64,000 bases of DNA from Variovorax davisae (GTDB lineage Bacteria; Pseudomonadota; Gammaproteobacteria; Burkholderiales; Burkholderiaceae_C): assembly GCF_030316845.1 (NCBI RefSeq), contig NZ_JASZYS010000002.1, positions 310,001 to 374,000 of the forward strand, read 5' to 3'. Shown piece by piece: positions 22,818 to 33,052 of the stretch (its first letter is position 1; each line of letters opens with the position of its first letter). A program made the translations under genes and the position numbers. Under the pieces are notes generated by a model. It saw only the letters and a program-made list of their open reading frames with translations, ran no database searches and was not told the DNA's origin.

Positions 22818-23197
22818 GCACCGAACCCCGCAACGCCGAAGACGCCCTGGCGCGCCTGGCCGCCGTGATCGAAAGCCGGCTGCCGGCGCGCGGCGGCGAC
22901 CCCGACAAGAGCTACGTTGCGCGCCTGCTGCACCGCGGCCCCGACGCCTTCCTGAAGAAGATCGGCGAGGAGGCGACCGAGGTCGTGATGGCGGCCAAGG
23001 ATGCCGACCACGGCGGCGACCGCGCCAAACTGGTGAACGAAGTGGCCGACCTGTGGTTCCACAGCATGGTGGCGCTGGCGCACTACGGCTTCTCGCCGGC
23101 CGACGTGGTGGCCGAACTGGAGCGCCGCGAGGGCACCAGCGGCATCGAGGAAAAGGCCCTGCGCAAGGCGCAGGACCGCGAAGCTTCCAACGACTGA
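22814..23197 (+). CDS. hisE: Phosphoribosyl-ATP diphosphatase
   Basis: MazG-like pyrophosphohydrolase for the second step of histidine synthesis, converting PR-ATP to PR-AMP. The 127-residue protein has the metal-binding helix [18 protein letters not shown] and a second acidic helix [16 protein letters not shown]. The C-terminal part is charged. ATG 22814 overlaps the hisI stop. It is the last histidine gene here; a small membrane-protein gene follows after 14 bases. Confidence 0.96.
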   Translation: MSTEPRNAEDALARLAAVIESRLPARGGDPDKSYVARLLHRGPDAFLKKIGEEATEVVMAAKDADHGGDRAKLVNEVADLWFHSMVALAHYGFSPADVVAELERREGTSGIEEKALRKAQDREASND

Positions 23198-23211
23198 AAG
23201 GAGCGCACGCC

Positions 23212-23601
23212 ATGCCCAACGACATCGTGACCGTCGAGCCCGACGATTCGCTCAAGACCTGGGGCTGGGTCAGCTACATCCTGCACCTGGCGGTGGCGAT
23301 CGGCGCCGTGCTGCCCGGCGCCCAGGCCTCGATCGGCCTGCTGGTGATCGCGCTGGTGATCGACCTGGTCAAGCGCGATGACGCCGCCGGCACCTGGCAG
23401 GCGTCGCACTTCAGCTGGCGCATCCGCTCGGTGCTGTGGGCCGGCGTGCTGTACGTCCTGACCTCGTGGCTCTGGCTGCTCTTCCTGGTACCGGGCTGGA
23501 TCGCCTGGGCCCTGATTTCGCTTTGGTTCCTCTATCGCATCATCAAGGGGATGGTGCGCATGAACGCGGGCCGCCCCATGGATACCAGCCATGTCATCTG
23601 A
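23212..23601 (+). CDS. Small membrane protein, DUF4870-like
   Basis: Predicted inner-membrane protein of 129 residues with about three hydrophobic segments: WGWVSYILHLAVAIGAVLPG, ASIGLLVIALVIDLV, and a long one around VLTSWLWLLFLVPGWIAWAL. The overall pattern resembles the DUF4870/TMEM family often found after hisE in this group. A clear AAGGAG ribosome site lies before ATG 23212. No function is known. It overlaps the HIT gene by 11 bases, so the two are cotranslated. Confidence 0.75.
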   Translation: MPNDIVTVEPDDSLKTWGWVSYILHLAVAIGAVLPGAQASIGLLVIALVIDLVKRDDAAGTWQASHFSWRIRSVLWAGVLYVLTSWLWLLFLVPGWIAWALISLWFLYRIIKGMVRMNAGRPMDTSHVI

Positions 23602-23950
23602 CCCGAACTGCATCTTCTGCAAAATCATCGACGGCAAGATCCCCTCGCGCAAGGTGTACGAGGACGACGAACTGTTCGTCTTCCACGACATCGCGCCCTG
23701 GGCGCCGGTGCATTTCATGATCGTCCCCAAGCGCCACATCCCGTCGATGGCGCAGGTCACGGCCGACGACGCGGCGCTGCTGGGCCGGATCATGACCCTG
23801 GCGCCCAAGCTGGCGATCGAGCAGGGCTGCCGGCCGTATCCCGAGGGCGGATTCCGCATCGTGGTCAATACCGGCGCCGAGGGCGGCCAGGAGGTGCACC
23901 ATCTCCATGTGCACGTCATGGGCGGTCCGCGGCCCTGGCTGCGCGGCTGA
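23591..23950 (+). CDS. HIT family nucleotide-binding hydrolase
   Basis: Histidine-triad protein of 119 residues, related to HinT purine-nucleoside phosphoramidases. It starts with the usual CIFCKIIDGKIPS, whose cysteines can bind zinc, has MIVPKRHIPSM in the middle, and ends with the catalytic triad HHLHVHVMGG. Such enzymes hydrolyse aminoacyl-AMP and nucleoside phosphoramidates in the cytosol. It overlaps the preceding membrane-protein gene and is followed by the tatABC promoter region. Its place between hisE and tatA is common in betaproteobacteria. Confidence 0.93.
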   Translation: MSSDPNCIFCKIIDGKIPSRKVYEDDELFVFHDIAPWAPVHFMIVPKRHIPSMAQVTADDAALLGRIMTLAPKLAIEQGCRPYPEGGFRIVVNTGAEGGQEVHHLHVHVMGGPRPWLRG

Positions 23951-23984
23951 AAGCCATCCTTTCGGCCGGTCATTCGGCCCCGAC

Positions 23985-23990
23985 TAAAAT
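23985..23990 (+). promoter_or_regulatory. Possible -10 box of the tatABC operon
   Basis: TAAAAT lies 26 bases before the tatA start. No strong -35 box is evident. A CAGGAG ribosome site follows closely before the ATG at 24016. Confidence 0.45.
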
Positions 23991-24015
23991 GCGACACATT
24001 CTTCAGGAGTAATCC

Positions 24016-24261
24016 ATGGGTTCACTTTCCATCTGGCACTGGCTGATCGTGCTGCTCGTCGTCGTGATGATCTTCGGCACCAAAAAGCTGCGCAACATGG
24101 GTTCCGACCTGGGTGGCGCCGTCAAGGGCTTCAAGGACGGCATGAAGGACGGCGCGAGCAGCGACGCCCCGGCCGCCACCACCGGCCCGACCGCCCAGGT
24201 GAGCGGCAACAGCACCGCCGACAAGACGACGATCGACGTCGAAGCGCGTCAGAAGTCCTGA
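24016..24261 (+). CDS. tatA: Sec-independent translocase subunit TatA
   Basis: Pore-forming subunit of the twin-arginine translocase, which exports folded proteins. The 81-residue protein has one N-terminal membrane helix ([16 protein letters not shown]), the hinge [13 protein letters not shown], and an amphipathic helix [12 protein letters not shown], then a loose polar tail. The AGGAGT site before ATG 24016 is good. It begins the tatABC set, 13 bases before tatB. Confidence 0.95.
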   Translation: MGSLSIWHWLIVLLVVVMIFGTKKLRNMGSDLGGAVKGFKDGMKDGASSDAPAATTGPTAQVSGNSTADKTTIDVEARQKS

Positions 24262-24274
24262 GCCAGACCGTTCC

Positions 24275-24733
24275 GTGATCGATCTCGGCATCTCGAAGCT
24301 GGCCCTGATCGGCGCCGTGGCGCTGATCGTCATCGGGCCTGAGAAGCTGCCGCGCGTGGCGCGCACCGTCGGCACCCTGCTCGGCAAGGCGCAGCGCTAC
24401 GTCAACGACGTCAAGGCCGAAGTCAACCGGTCGATGGACCTCGACGAACTGCGCAAGATGAAAGACACCGTGCAGGAGGCTGCGCGCGACGTCGAGCAGA
24501 GCATCCAGTCTGGCGCCAGCGACTTCGAGAAGCAGTTCTCCGAAAGCGGCCAGACCTTGTCGGCGCTGTCGGACACCACGCCCGTCTATCCCGAGTACAA
24601 GCACCCACGCAAGAACTGGCGCCTGAAGCAGGGCGCCACGCCGCAGTGGTACAAGGCGCGCAACGGCGTGCGCACCAAGGCGCTCTCGGGCGCGGCGCGC
24701 GTCGCCCGCTACCGCCCTCACAAAATCAATTAG
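24275..24733 (+). CDS. tatB: Sec-independent translocase subunit TatB
   Basis: Receptor subunit of the Tat translocase that works with TatC to bind signal peptides. It has 152 residues and starts at GTG 24275. The N-terminal helix [26 protein letters not shown] has the Glu and Gly-Pro hinge typical of TatB, followed by a long charged amphipathic helix ([22 protein letters not shown]). The C-terminal tail is basic. A 62-base gap with a GC-rich hairpin separates it from tatC. Confidence 0.95.
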   Translation: MIDLGISKLALIGAVALIVIGPEKLPRVARTVGTLLGKAQRYVNDVKAEVNRSMDLDELRKMKDTVQEAARDVEQSIQSGASDFEKQFSESGQTLSALSDTTPVYPEYKHPRKNWRLKQGATPQWYKARNGVRTKALSGAARVARYRPHKIN

Positions 24734-24795
24734 GCGCCAAAGCAAGCGAAGGGCGGCGCGCAGCGTGCGCCGACCTCTGAGCGCAGCGTCCCCAC

Positions 24796-25593
24796 ATGGC
24801 CGATCCCACAGACAAGAACAAAGAAGACGAACTGGCCGGCACCGAGCAGCCTTTCGTCCAGCACCTGATGGAGCTGCGGGATCGCCTGCTCTATTGCGTC
24901 TACGGCCTGGTCGTGGCCGGTGTGCTGCTGGCCATCTGGCCCGGTCCGGCCGGGCTGATCGACATGATCGCGGTGCCGATCCGCGCCCACATGCCGCCGG
25001 ATGCCAAGCTGATCGCCATCGGCGTCTTCTCGCCGTTCTTCGTGCCGCTCAAGGTGCTGGCGATGACGTCCGTGCTGCTGGCGCTGCCCTGGCTCATGTA
25101 CCAGACCTGGATGTTCGTGGCGCCCGGCCTCTACAGCCACGAGAAGAAGTTCGCGCTGCCGCTGATCTTCTTCGGCAGCCTGCTGGCCTACGGCGGCATC
25201 GCCTTCGTGCAGTTCTTCGTGCTGGACAAGATGTTCGGCTTCATCCAGAAGTTCACGCCGCCCTCGGTCAACGCGACGCCCGACATCTCGTCCTACGTGG
25301 AGGCGATCCTGTCGCTCTACATCGCCTTCGGGGTCGCCTTCCAGGTGCCGATCGTGGTGATGCTGCTGGTGCGCTTCGAACTCGTCACGATCGAGAAGCT
25401 GCGCTCGTTCCGCGGCTATTTCATCGTGCTGGCCTTCGTGGTCGCCGCGGTGCTGACGCCCCCCGACGTGGTCTCGCAGCTCGCGCTGGCGATCCCGATG
25501 TGCCTGCTGTATGAGGTCGGCATCATCGGCGCCCGCTACTTCACCCGGTACAGCAAGCCGCCAGAGGAAAGGGCCGACTCGGCCCAGTCCTGA
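24796..25593 (+). CDS. tatC: Sec-independent translocase subunit TatC
   Basis: Multispanning core of the Tat translocase, 265 residues with six predicted membrane helices. The N-terminal motif FVQHLMELRDRLLY holds the conserved Glu that contacts the twin arginines; MYQTWMFVAPGLYSHEKKF and the FGVAFQVPIVVMLLVRFE segment with another conserved acidic position follow. The late FVVAAVLTPPDVVSQLALAIPM is diagnostic. It ends directly against a dispersed repeat. Confidence 0.96.
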   Translation: MADPTDKNKEDELAGTEQPFVQHLMELRDRLLYCVYGLVVAGVLLAIWPGPAGLIDMIAVPIRAHMPPDAKLIAIGVFSPFFVPLKVLAMTSVLLALPWLMYQTWMFVAPGLYSHEKKFALPLIFFGSLLAYGGIAFVQFFVLDKMFGFIQKFTPPSVNATPDISSYVEAILSLYIAFGVAFQVPIVVMLLVRFELVTIEKLRSFRGYFIVLAFVVAAVLTPPDVVSQLALAIPMCLLYEVGIIGARYFTRYSKPPEERADSAQS

Positions 25594-25682
25594 AACACCC
25601 CCCGAAGCGCCTGCGGCGCCTCCCCCCTTGAAGGGGGCGATACCAGCGGCCCGGCAAAGCCGGTTCCGCGGTATCCCCGGCA
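25594..25682 (+). repeat. Dispersed GC-rich intergenic repeat, copy after tatC
   Basis: Begins at the base after the tatC stop and matches the copy after yadH (9561-9646) almost base for base, with the common core at 25644-25669. The C-run/G-run pair (around 25622-25638) and the CCGGCAAAGCCGG element can each form a hairpin. It occupies most of the convergent gap before the protease gene stop at 25756; the rest of the gap shows nothing clear. Confidence 0.75.
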
Positions 25683-25755
25683 TTGGGCCGCGCCGGTTTC
25701 ATGGGTCGCGCGCGTGGCACACCAAGCGCGGTGCCGGCAGGGCCGGCCTGCGGGC

Positions 25756-26919
<1,164 letters not shown>

Positions 26920-27081
26920 GAAAAAGCGGGGAGCAAAGCGCCGATTGTCCCCCAAAGGTTTCTGCGCTTCGGTGGCCCGCCGCCGCTGGCCCGGTCGCTC
27001 GGAAGGAATTGGGGAAAACCCTTGAAACAGCGCCGGTGTTCCCGGAACTCGCCGGGCGCCGGCCGGGGCCACAATGGCGCG

Positions 27082-27855
27082 ATGAGCACGACCCGCCACG
27101 AACTCCTGCACGCATTCGACCTGCTGCTGGCGCCCGCGCGCTTCAAGGACTACGGGCCCAACGGCCTGCAGGTCGAGGGCCGCACCACGGTGCGCAAGAT
27201 CGTCTCCGGCGTGACCGCGAGCCGGGCCCTGATCGAAGCCGCGATCCATGCCGAAGCCGACGCGATCTTCGTCCACCACGGCCTGTTCTGGCGCGGCCAG
27301 GACGGGCGCGTCACGGGCTGGATGCGACAGCGCCTGGGCCTGCTGCTCGGCGACGACGTCAACCTGTTCGCCTACCATCTCCCGCTCGACGCCCATCCCG
27401 AGCTCGGCAACAACGCGCAGCTGGGGCTTCGGCTCGGCCTGGTCGCGCACCCGGGCTCGGCCGGCCGCTTCGGCGAGCAGGAGCTCGGCTTCCTCGGCGC
27501 GCGCGACAACGGCGACGGCTTCCCGAACGCGAAGGCGCTGGCCACCCACGTCGAGAAGGCGCTCGGCAAGGCCGTGACGCTGGTGGAAGGCGCGCCACGC
27601 CCGATTCGCCACATCGCCTGGTGCACGGGCGGTGCGCAGAGCTACTTCGAGGCCGCGATCGCCGCCGGGGCCGATGCCTTCATCACGGGCGAGATCTCGG
27701 AGCCCCAGGCCCACTACGCCCGCGAGATGGGCGTCGCCTTCCTGGCCTGCGGCCACCATGCCACCGAACGCTACGGGGCGCCGGCCGTTGCGGCGCATGT
27801 CGCCGCCCAGTTGGGCCTGGCCCACGAATTCATCGACATCGACAATCCGGCGTGA
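27082..27855 (+). CDS. Nif3-like dinuclear metal-centre protein
   Basis: Nif3/YbgI family protein of 257 residues. Proteins of this family form a toroidal hexamer with a two-metal centre; some are annotated GTP cyclohydrolase 1 type 2, but the true role is unsettled. Metal ligands are seen in IFVHHGLFWRG and at the end in ACGHHATERYG; KDYGPNGLQVEG and ADAFITGEISEPQ are further family motifs. ATG 27082 is the first fitting start in the 162-base divergent gap to the protease. The stop overlaps the pdxA GTG. Confidence 0.9.
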   Translation: MSTTRHELLHAFDLLLAPARFKDYGPNGLQVEGRTTVRKIVSGVTASRALIEAAIHAEADAIFVHHGLFWRGQDGRVTGWMRQRLGLLLGDDVNLFAYHLPLDAHPELGNNAQLGLRLGLVAHPGSAGRFGEQELGFLGARDNGDGFPNAKALATHVEKALGKAVTLVEGAPRPIRHIAWCTGGAQSYFEAAIAAGADAFITGEISEPQAHYAREMGVAFLACGHHATERYGAPAVAAHVAAQLGLAHEFIDIDNPA

Positions 27856-28907
27856 GCAACAACGACGCGTCCCTCCCCATCGCCATCACGCTCGGCGACC
27901 CGGCCGGCATCGGCCCCGAGATCATCGCCAAGGCCTTTCGCGACGCCGCCGGCGACTTGCGCGGCTGCTTCGTGGCCGGCGACCTGGCGACCGTGCGGCG
28001 GGCCGCCCAGGCGATCGCCGCCATCGGCGCACCGGCCTTGCCGGTCGCGCTGCTCGAGACGCCGGCCGAGGCGCGCGATGCGCCGGCCGGCTGCATCCCG
28101 GTGCTGCAGGTGGTGGCGCCGACGGGCGCACCGATCGTCCAGGGCCAGGTCAGCGCCGAGGCCGGCCGCATCGCCGGCGATTGCGTGGTCTGGGCCGCGC
28201 GCGCGGCGCTGCGCGCAGAGATCGCCGCGATCGTCACCGCCCCCTTGCACAAGGAGGCGCTCGCGGCGGCCGGCTTCCCGTATCCAGGCCACACCGAACT
28301 GCTGCAGGCCGAGGCTGCGGCCCACCTGGCCCGGCCATTGTCGGAAGTGCCGGTGCGCATGATGCTGGCCAACGACGAACTGCGCACCGTGCTGGTCAGC
28401 ATCCACATGTCGCTGCGCCAGGCGATCGAGGCCGTGACCGTCGATGGCGTGCTGCAGACGCTGCGGATCGCGCACCGTGCGCTCGGCGCGGTGCTCGGGC
28501 GGGCGCCCAGGATCGGCGTCGCCGGCCTCAATCCGCATGCGGGGGAGGGCGGCCTGTTCGGCTCCGAGGAGCGCGACATCATCGCGCCGGCGATCGCGGC
28601 CGCACGCGCCGAAGGCATCGATGCCGACGGGCCCCATGCGCCCGACACCGTCTTCATGCGCGCCCGTGCCAAGGCCGATGGCCGCGGCGAGTTTGATGTC
28701 GTGATCGCGATGTACCACGACCAGGGGCTGATCCCGGTCAAGTACCTGGGGGTCGAGAAGGGCGTCAACGTGACGCTGGGCCTGCCGCTGGTGCGGACCA
28801 GTCCCGATCACGGGACGGCCTTCGACATCGCGGGGACGGGACGGGCGGATGCGTCGAGCCTGATCGAGGCTGTGCGGATGGCGCGGTCGCTGGTGGGGCG
28901 GGCCTAG
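27852..28907 (+). CDS. pdxA: 4-hydroxythreonine-4-phosphate dehydrogenase
   Basis: Metal- and NAD-dependent enzyme of pyridoxal phosphate synthesis that oxidises and decarboxylates 4-hydroxythreonine phosphate. The 351-residue protein starts at GTG 27852, overlapping the previous stop (GTGA). Its motifs are ITLGDPAGIGPEII at the N-terminus, the metal-binding YPGHTELL, GLNPHAGEGGLFG, and AMYHDQGLIPVKYL with SPDHGTAFDIAG near the end. It is convergent with mscL, 8 bases apart. Confidence 0.96.
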   Translation: MSNNDASLPIAITLGDPAGIGPEIIAKAFRDAAGDLRGCFVAGDLATVRRAAQAIAAIGAPALPVALLETPAEARDAPAGCIPVLQVVAPTGAPIVQGQVSAEAGRIAGDCVVWAARAALRAEIAAIVTAPLHKEALAAAGFPYPGHTELLQAEAAAHLARPLSEVPVRMMLANDELRTVLVSIHMSLRQAIEAVTVDGVLQTLRIAHRALGAVLGRAPRIGVAGLNPHAGEGGLFGSEERDIIAPAIAAARAEGIDADGPHAPDTVFMRARAKADGRGEFDVVIAMYHDQGLIPVKYLGVEKGVNVTLGLPLVRTSPDHGTAFDIAGTGRADASSLIEAVRMARSLVGRA

Positions 28908-28915
28908 CCAAGGTC

Positions 28916-29344
28916 TCAGGGACGCTTGAGACTGTCCCGGATCTCGCGCAGCAGCATCACGTCTTCAGGCGTGGCCGGCGGCGGCGGCGGGGCTTCGGCC
29001 TTGTTGCGCAGCCGGTTGATCTGCTTGACCATCAGAAAGATGATGAAGGCCAGGATCACGAAGTTCACCGCCACGGTGATGAAGTTGCCATAGGCCAGCA
29101 CCGGTGCGCCGGCCTTCTTGAGTTCGACCAGCGTGTCGGCCACGCCGCTCGGTCTGGGGCCCAGCACGATGTAGAGGTTCGAGAAGTCGAGCTTGCCGAA
29201 GATGAGGCCGACCAGCGGCATGATGATGTCGCTCACCAGCGAGTCGACGATCTTGCCGAAGGCCGCACCGATGATCACGCCGACGGCCAGGTCGATCACG
29301 TTGCCCTTGACGGCAAATTCGCGGAACTCTTTCAGAAAGCTCAT
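28916..29344 (-). CDS. mscL: Large-conductance mechanosensitive channel
   Basis: Pentameric inner-membrane channel that opens under hypo-osmotic shock to save the cell from lysis. At 142 residues it has the N-terminal amphipathic helix [25 protein letters not shown], a first membrane helix through [18 protein letters not shown], a periplasmic loop, and a second helix [18 protein letters not shown] before the charged C-terminal bundle. ATG 29344 has a GAGG site upstream; a GTG three codons earlier is possible. It is divergent from petA. Confidence 0.97.
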   Translation of the reverse strand: MSFLKEFREFAVKGNVIDLAVGVIIGAAFGKIVDSLVSDIIMPLVGLIFGKLDFSNLYIVLGPRPSGVADTLVELKKAGAPVLAYGNFITVAVNFVILAFIIFLMVKQINRLRNKAEAPPPPPATPEDVMLLREIRDSLKRP

Positions 29345-29447
29345 GTCGTGCACCTCGTCTGGGGTTGGTTTTGAACGCCGGCCAGTATAGGGGTGGGGGT
29401 GCGGTCTGCGCCCGGTCGAAGGCCCGCGCGCCGGGCGCTTCGCGCCG

Positions 29448-29477
29448 TTGAATTCGCCTTTTACGCTCCGCTACAAT
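29448..29477 (+). promoter_or_regulatory. Sigma70-type promoter of petABC
   Basis: TTGAAT at 29448-29453 and TACAAT at 29472-29477 are separated by 18 bases, a good match to the housekeeping consensus. A start near 29484 would give a leader of about 37 bases before the petA ATG. This is the best promoter seen in the window. Confidence 0.7.
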
Positions 29478-29520
29478 CCTTGGTTGACCCAAGTCCCCCC
29501 GAAGAAGATTGAGGATCTCC

Positions 29521-30144
29521 ATGAGTGACAGCAGCGCGAGTACCGCCGGCCGACCCCGGATCGACACCAGCAAGCGGACATGGTTGATTGCCTCAGGCTG
29601 CGCCGGCGCAGTGGGTGGCGTGGCCGTCGCAGTGCCCTTCGTGAGTTCGTTCCAGCCGTCGGAAAAGGCCAAGGCCGCCGGCGCCCCGGTCGAAGCCGAC
29701 ATCGGCGCGCTGCAGGTCGGCGAGAAGATGACCGTCGAATGGCGCGGCAAGCCGGTCTGGATCCTGAAGCGTTCGCCCCAGCAGATCTCCGAACTGCCCA
29801 AGCTCGATCCGCTGCTCGCCGATCCGCAATCGAAGCGCAACCCCGACGAGTTCACGCCCGAGTACGCGCGCAACGAGCATCGCTCGATCAAGCCCGAGAT
29901 CCTGGTGGTCGTGGGCATCTGCACCCACCTGGGCTGCTCGCCCACCGACCGCTTCCAGCCGGGCCCGCAGGCCTCGCTGCCCGACAATTGGGAGGGCGGC
30001 TTCCTGTGCCCCTGCCACGGCTCGACCTTCGACCTGGCCGGCCGGGTCTTCAAGAACAAGCCCGCGCCCGACAACCTGCCGGTGCCGCCGCACATGTACC
30101 TCTCCGACACGCGCCTCCTGATCGGCGACGACAAGAAGGCCTGA
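29521..30144 (+). CDS. petA: Ubiquinol-cytochrome c reductase Rieske iron-sulfur subunit
   Basis: Rieske 2Fe-2S protein of the cytochrome bc1 complex, 207 residues, which takes an electron from ubiquinol. The N-terminal part is a Tat-type signal anchor (DTSKRTWLIASG, a Lys-Arg variant) followed by a membrane helix. The cluster motifs are CTHLGC at 134-139 and CPCHGS at 163-168, giving Cys134, His136, Cys163 and His166 as ligands and Cys139-Cys165 as the disulfide. GAGGAT precedes ATG 29521. First gene of petABC. Confidence 0.97.
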   Translation: MSDSSASTAGRPRIDTSKRTWLIASGCAGAVGGVAVAVPFVSSFQPSEKAKAAGAPVEADIGALQVGEKMTVEWRGKPVWILKRSPQQISELPKLDPLLADPQSKRNPDEFTPEYARNEHRSIKPEILVVVGICTHLGCSPTDRFQPGPQASLPDNWEGGFLCPCHGSTFDLAGRVFKNKPAPDNLPVPPHMYLSDTRLLIGDDKKA

Positions 30145-30157
30145 GGAGAACAAGAAC

Positions 30158-31558
30158 ATGGCTGAATTCCACGAAATTTCCCCCAACGCCCCAGCCAACG
30201 AGAAGCTGCTCAACTGGGTCGACAACCGCTTCCCGCTGACCAAGCTCTGGAACGACCAGTGGGGCAAGTACTACGCGCCGAAGAACTTCAACTTCTGGTA
30301 CATCTTCGGCTCGCTCGCGATGCTGGTGCTGGTGATCCAGATCGTGACCGGCATCTTCCTGGTGATGCACTACAAGCCCGACGCCGCGCTGGCCTTCGGC
30401 TCGGTCGAGTACATCATGCGCGACGTGCCCTGGGGCTGGCTGATCCGCTACATGCACTCGACGGGGGCCTCGGCCTTCTTCATCGTGGTCTACCTCCACA
30501 TGTTCCGCGGCCTGATGTACGGCAGTTACCGCAAGCCGCGCGAACTGATCTGGATCTTCGGCTGCGCGATCTTCCTCTGCCTGATGGCCGAGGCCTTCAT
30601 GGGCTACCTGCTGCCCTGGGGCCAGATGAGCTACTGGGGCGCCCAGGTGATCGTCAACCTGTTCGCCGCCATCCCCTTCGTCGGTCCTGACCTGGCCCTG
30701 CTGATCCGCGGCGACTACGTGGTGAGCGACGCCACCCTCAACCGCTTCTTCAGCTTCCACGTGATCGCCGTGCCGCTGGTGCTGCTCGGCCTGGTGGTGG
30801 CCCACCTGATCGCGCTGCACGAAGTGGGTTCGAACAACCCCGACGGCATCGAGATCAAGGCCAACCGCGGCGCCGACGGCCATCCGGTCGACGGCATCCC
30901 GTCGCACCCGTACTACACGGTGCACGACATCTTCGGCGTGGTGGTGTTCCTGACGATCTTCTCGGCCGTGATCTTCTTCGCGCCCGAAGCCGGCGGCTAC
31001 TTCCTCGAGTACAACAACTTCATCCCGGCCGATTCGCTGAAGACGCCGAACCACATCGCGCCGGTCTGGTACTTCACGCCCTTCTATTCGATGCTGCGCG
31101 CCATCACCAGCGAGATGATGTATGCGCTGATCGCCTGCGTGGTCGCTGCCGCCGCCTACGGCGTCTGGAAGGCTCGCTTCCCGTCCTTCATCAAGGTCGG
31201 CATCGTGGTGGTCGCGGTCGGCGTGGTCGCCATGATGCTGTCGATCGACGCCAAGTTCTGGGGCGTGGTCGTGATGGGCGGCGCGGTCGTCATCCTGTTC
31301 TTCCTGCCTTGGCTGGACCACAGCCCGGTCAAGTCGATCCGCTACCGCCCGAGCTGGCACAAGTATGTCTACGGCGTGTTCGTCGTCAACTTCGTGGTGC
31401 TGGCCTACCTGGGCGTGCAGCCGCCGTCGCCGATCGGCGAACGCATCTCGCAGATCGGAACGCTGTTCTATTTCGGTTTCTTCCTGCTGATGCCGTGGTG
31501 GAGCCGCCTCGGCGAATTCAAGCCGGTCCCCGAGCGCGTGGTTTTCAACGCTCACTGA
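30158..31558 (+). CDS. petB: Cytochrome b of the bc1 complex
   Basis: Integral membrane di-haem subunit that carries out the Q cycle. The 466-residue protein has the long full cytochrome b form with about eight or nine membrane helices. Haem-ligand histidines lie in IRYMHSTGASAFFIVVYLHMFRG and SFHVIAVPLVLLGLVVAHLIALHE. The quinol-site motif is PVWY (APVWYFTPFYSMLR) in place of mitochondrial PEWY, as in other beta- and gammaproteobacteria. A GAGGAG ribosome site precedes ATG 30158. Middle gene of petABC. Confidence 0.97.
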   Translation: MAEFHEISPNAPANEKLLNWVDNRFPLTKLWNDQWGKYYAPKNFNFWYIFGSLAMLVLVIQIVTGIFLVMHYKPDAALAFGSVEYIMRDVPWGWLIRYMHSTGASAFFIVVYLHMFRGLMYGSYRKPRELIWIFGCAIFLCLMAEAFMGYLLPWGQMSYWGAQVIVNLFAAIPFVGPDLALLIRGDYVVSDATLNRFFSFHVIAVPLVLLGLVVAHLIALHEVGSNNPDGIEIKANRGADGHPVDGIPSHPYYTVHDIFGVVVFLTIFSAVIFFAPEAGGYFLEYNNFIPADSLKTPNHIAPVWYFTPFYSMLRAITSEMMYALIACVVAAAAYGVWKARFPSFIKVGIVVVAVGVVAMMLSIDAKFWGVVVMGGAVVILFFLPWLDHSPVKSIRYRPSWHKYVYGVFVVNFVVLAYLGVQPPSPIGERISQIGTLFYFGFFLLMPWWSRLGEFKPVPERVVFNAH

Positions 31559-31574
31559 CCGGGAGACGACAAGA

Positions 31575-32330
31575 ATGAAGAAACTGATCCTCACGTTGAT
31601 CGCGGCGCTCGGCATCGTCACCGGCGCACACGCCGCCGAAGGCGGCATCGCCTGGGACAAGGCGCCGAATCGCACCACCGATCTGGCCGCGCTGCAGAAC
31701 GGCGCCAAGCTGTTCGTCAACTACTGCCTGAGCTGCCACTCGGCGGCGTTCATGCGCTTCAACCGCCTGACGGACCTCGGCATCTCCGAGCAGCAGATCA
31801 AGGACAACCTGCTGTTCACGACCGACAAGATCGGCGAGACCATGCGGGTCAACATGGACCCGCGCCAGGCCAAGGAATGGTTCGGCACGGTGCCGCCCGA
31901 CCTGACCCTGGTGGCGCGTTCGCGTGCCGGCCACGGCGGCACGGGCGCCGACTACCTCTACACCTACCTGCGCACCTTCTACCGCGACGACACCAAGGCC
32001 ACCGGCTGGAACAACCTCGCGTTCCCGGCCGTGGCGATGCCGCACGTGATGTGGGAGCTGCAGGGCGAGCGCCGTCCGGTCTTCGACAAGGTCGAATCGC
32101 ACGGCCATGAGACCGAAGTGTTCAAGGGCTGGGAGCAAGTGAGTCCCGGCACCATGACGCCGATCCAGTTCGACCAGAACATGGGCGATCTCGTCAGCTA
32201 TCTGCAGTGGATGGCCGAACCGGCCCAGAACACCCGCATCCGCGTCGGCGTCTGGGTGCTGCTGTTCCTCGTCATGGCGATCGTCTTCACGTGGCGCCTC
32301 AATGCCTCGTACTGGAAAGACGTCAAGTAA
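31575..32330 (+). CDS. petC: Cytochrome c1 of the bc1 complex
   Basis: Membrane-anchored c-type cytochrome that passes electrons from the Rieske protein to soluble cytochrome c. The 251-residue precursor has a Sec signal ending near AHAAEGG. The haem motif is CLSCH at 51-55 and the axial Met is probably in PAVAMPHVMWEL. A single C-terminal helix (VGVWVLLFLVMAIVF) anchors it. A GGGAG site precedes the ATG. A strong terminator follows the stop by 38 bases, closing the petABC operon. Confidence 0.97.
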   Translation: MKKLILTLIAALGIVTGAHAAEGGIAWDKAPNRTTDLAALQNGAKLFVNYCLSCHSAAFMRFNRLTDLGISEQQIKDNLLFTTDKIGETMRVNMDPRQAKEWFGTVPPDLTLVARSRAGHGGTGADYLYTYLRTFYRDDTKATGWNNLAFPAVAMPHVMWELQGERRPVFDKVESHGHETEVFKGWEQVSPGTMTPIQFDQNMGDLVSYLQWMAEPAQNTRIRVGVWVLLFLVMAIVFTWRLNASYWKDVK

Positions 32331-32368
32331 TGCCACGCCGATCCGGCGCCTCGTGCGCCGGGTCCCGC

Positions 32369-32407
32369 AGAGTGGGTTGCAGACGCGACCCACTCTTTTT
32401 GATTTTT
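32369..32407 (+). terminator. Intrinsic terminator after petC
   Basis: AGAGTGGGT (32369-32377) pairs perfectly with ACCCACTCT (32388-32396) over a 10-base loop, followed by TTTTGATTTTT. The sspA ribosome site AGGAG starts right after it, so sspAB may depend on read-through or on a promoter hidden here. Confidence 0.85.
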
Positions 32408-32421
32408 AGGAGTCTTTCGCC

Positions 32422-33033
32422 ATGATGGTCCTGTATTCTGGAACGACCTGCCCCTTTTCCCATCGCTGCCGCTTCGTGCTGTTCGAGAAGGGCATGGATT
32501 TCGAGATTCGCGACGTCGATCTCTACAACAAGCCCGAGGACATCAACGTGATGAACCCGTACGGGCAGGTGCCGATCCTGGTCGAGCGCGACCTGATCCT
32601 GTACGAGTCGAACATCATCAACGAGTACATCGACGAGCGCTTCCCGCATCCGCAGCTGATGCCCGGCGACCCGGTCGACCGCGCCCGCGTGCGCCTGTTC
32701 CTGCTCAACTTCGAGAAGGAGCTGTTCGTGCACGTGTCCACGCTCGAGAACCGCACCACCAAGGGCAACGAGAAGGCGCTCGAGAAGGCCCGCTCGCACA
32801 TCCGCGACCGCCTCACGCAGCTGGCACCGGTGTTCCTCAAGAACAAGTACATGCTGGGCGACAACTTCTCGATGCTCGACGTCGCGATCGCGCCGCTCTT
32901 GTGGCGCCTCGACTACTACGGCATCGACCTCAGCAAGAACGCGGCCCCGCTCTTGAAGTACGCCGAGCGCATCTTCTCGCGCCCGGCCTACATCGAGGCG
33001 CTGACGCCGTCCGAAAAGGTCATGCGCAAGTGA
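32422..33033 (+). CDS. sspA: Stringent starvation protein A
   Basis: Glutathione-transferase-fold protein that binds RNA polymerase and adjusts transcription under stress. The 203-residue protein has the thioredoxin-like N-domain VLYSGTTCPFSHRCRFVLFEKG, then NPYGQVPILVERDLILYES, and an all-helical C-domain with MLGDNFSMLDVAIAPLLWRLDYYGI. An AGGAG site lies before the ATG. It is followed by sspB after 19 bases, the usual pair, and both lie downstream of petABC as in many betaproteobacteria. Confidence 0.95.
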   Translation: MMVLYSGTTCPFSHRCRFVLFEKGMDFEIRDVDLYNKPEDINVMNPYGQVPILVERDLILYESNIINEYIDERFPHPQLMPGDPVDRARVRLFLLNFEKELFVHVSTLENRTTKGNEKALEKARSHIRDRLTQLAPVFLKNKYMLGDNFSMLDVAIAPLLWRLDYYGIDLSKNAAPLLKYAERIFSRPAYIEALTPSEKVMRK

Positions 33034-33052
33034 GTCGCCTGCGCCGTCGCCC

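Noticed and set aside
24734..24795. Hairpin between tatB and tatC as a terminator
   Set aside because: GC-rich stem without a T-run, inside an operon that must be read through.
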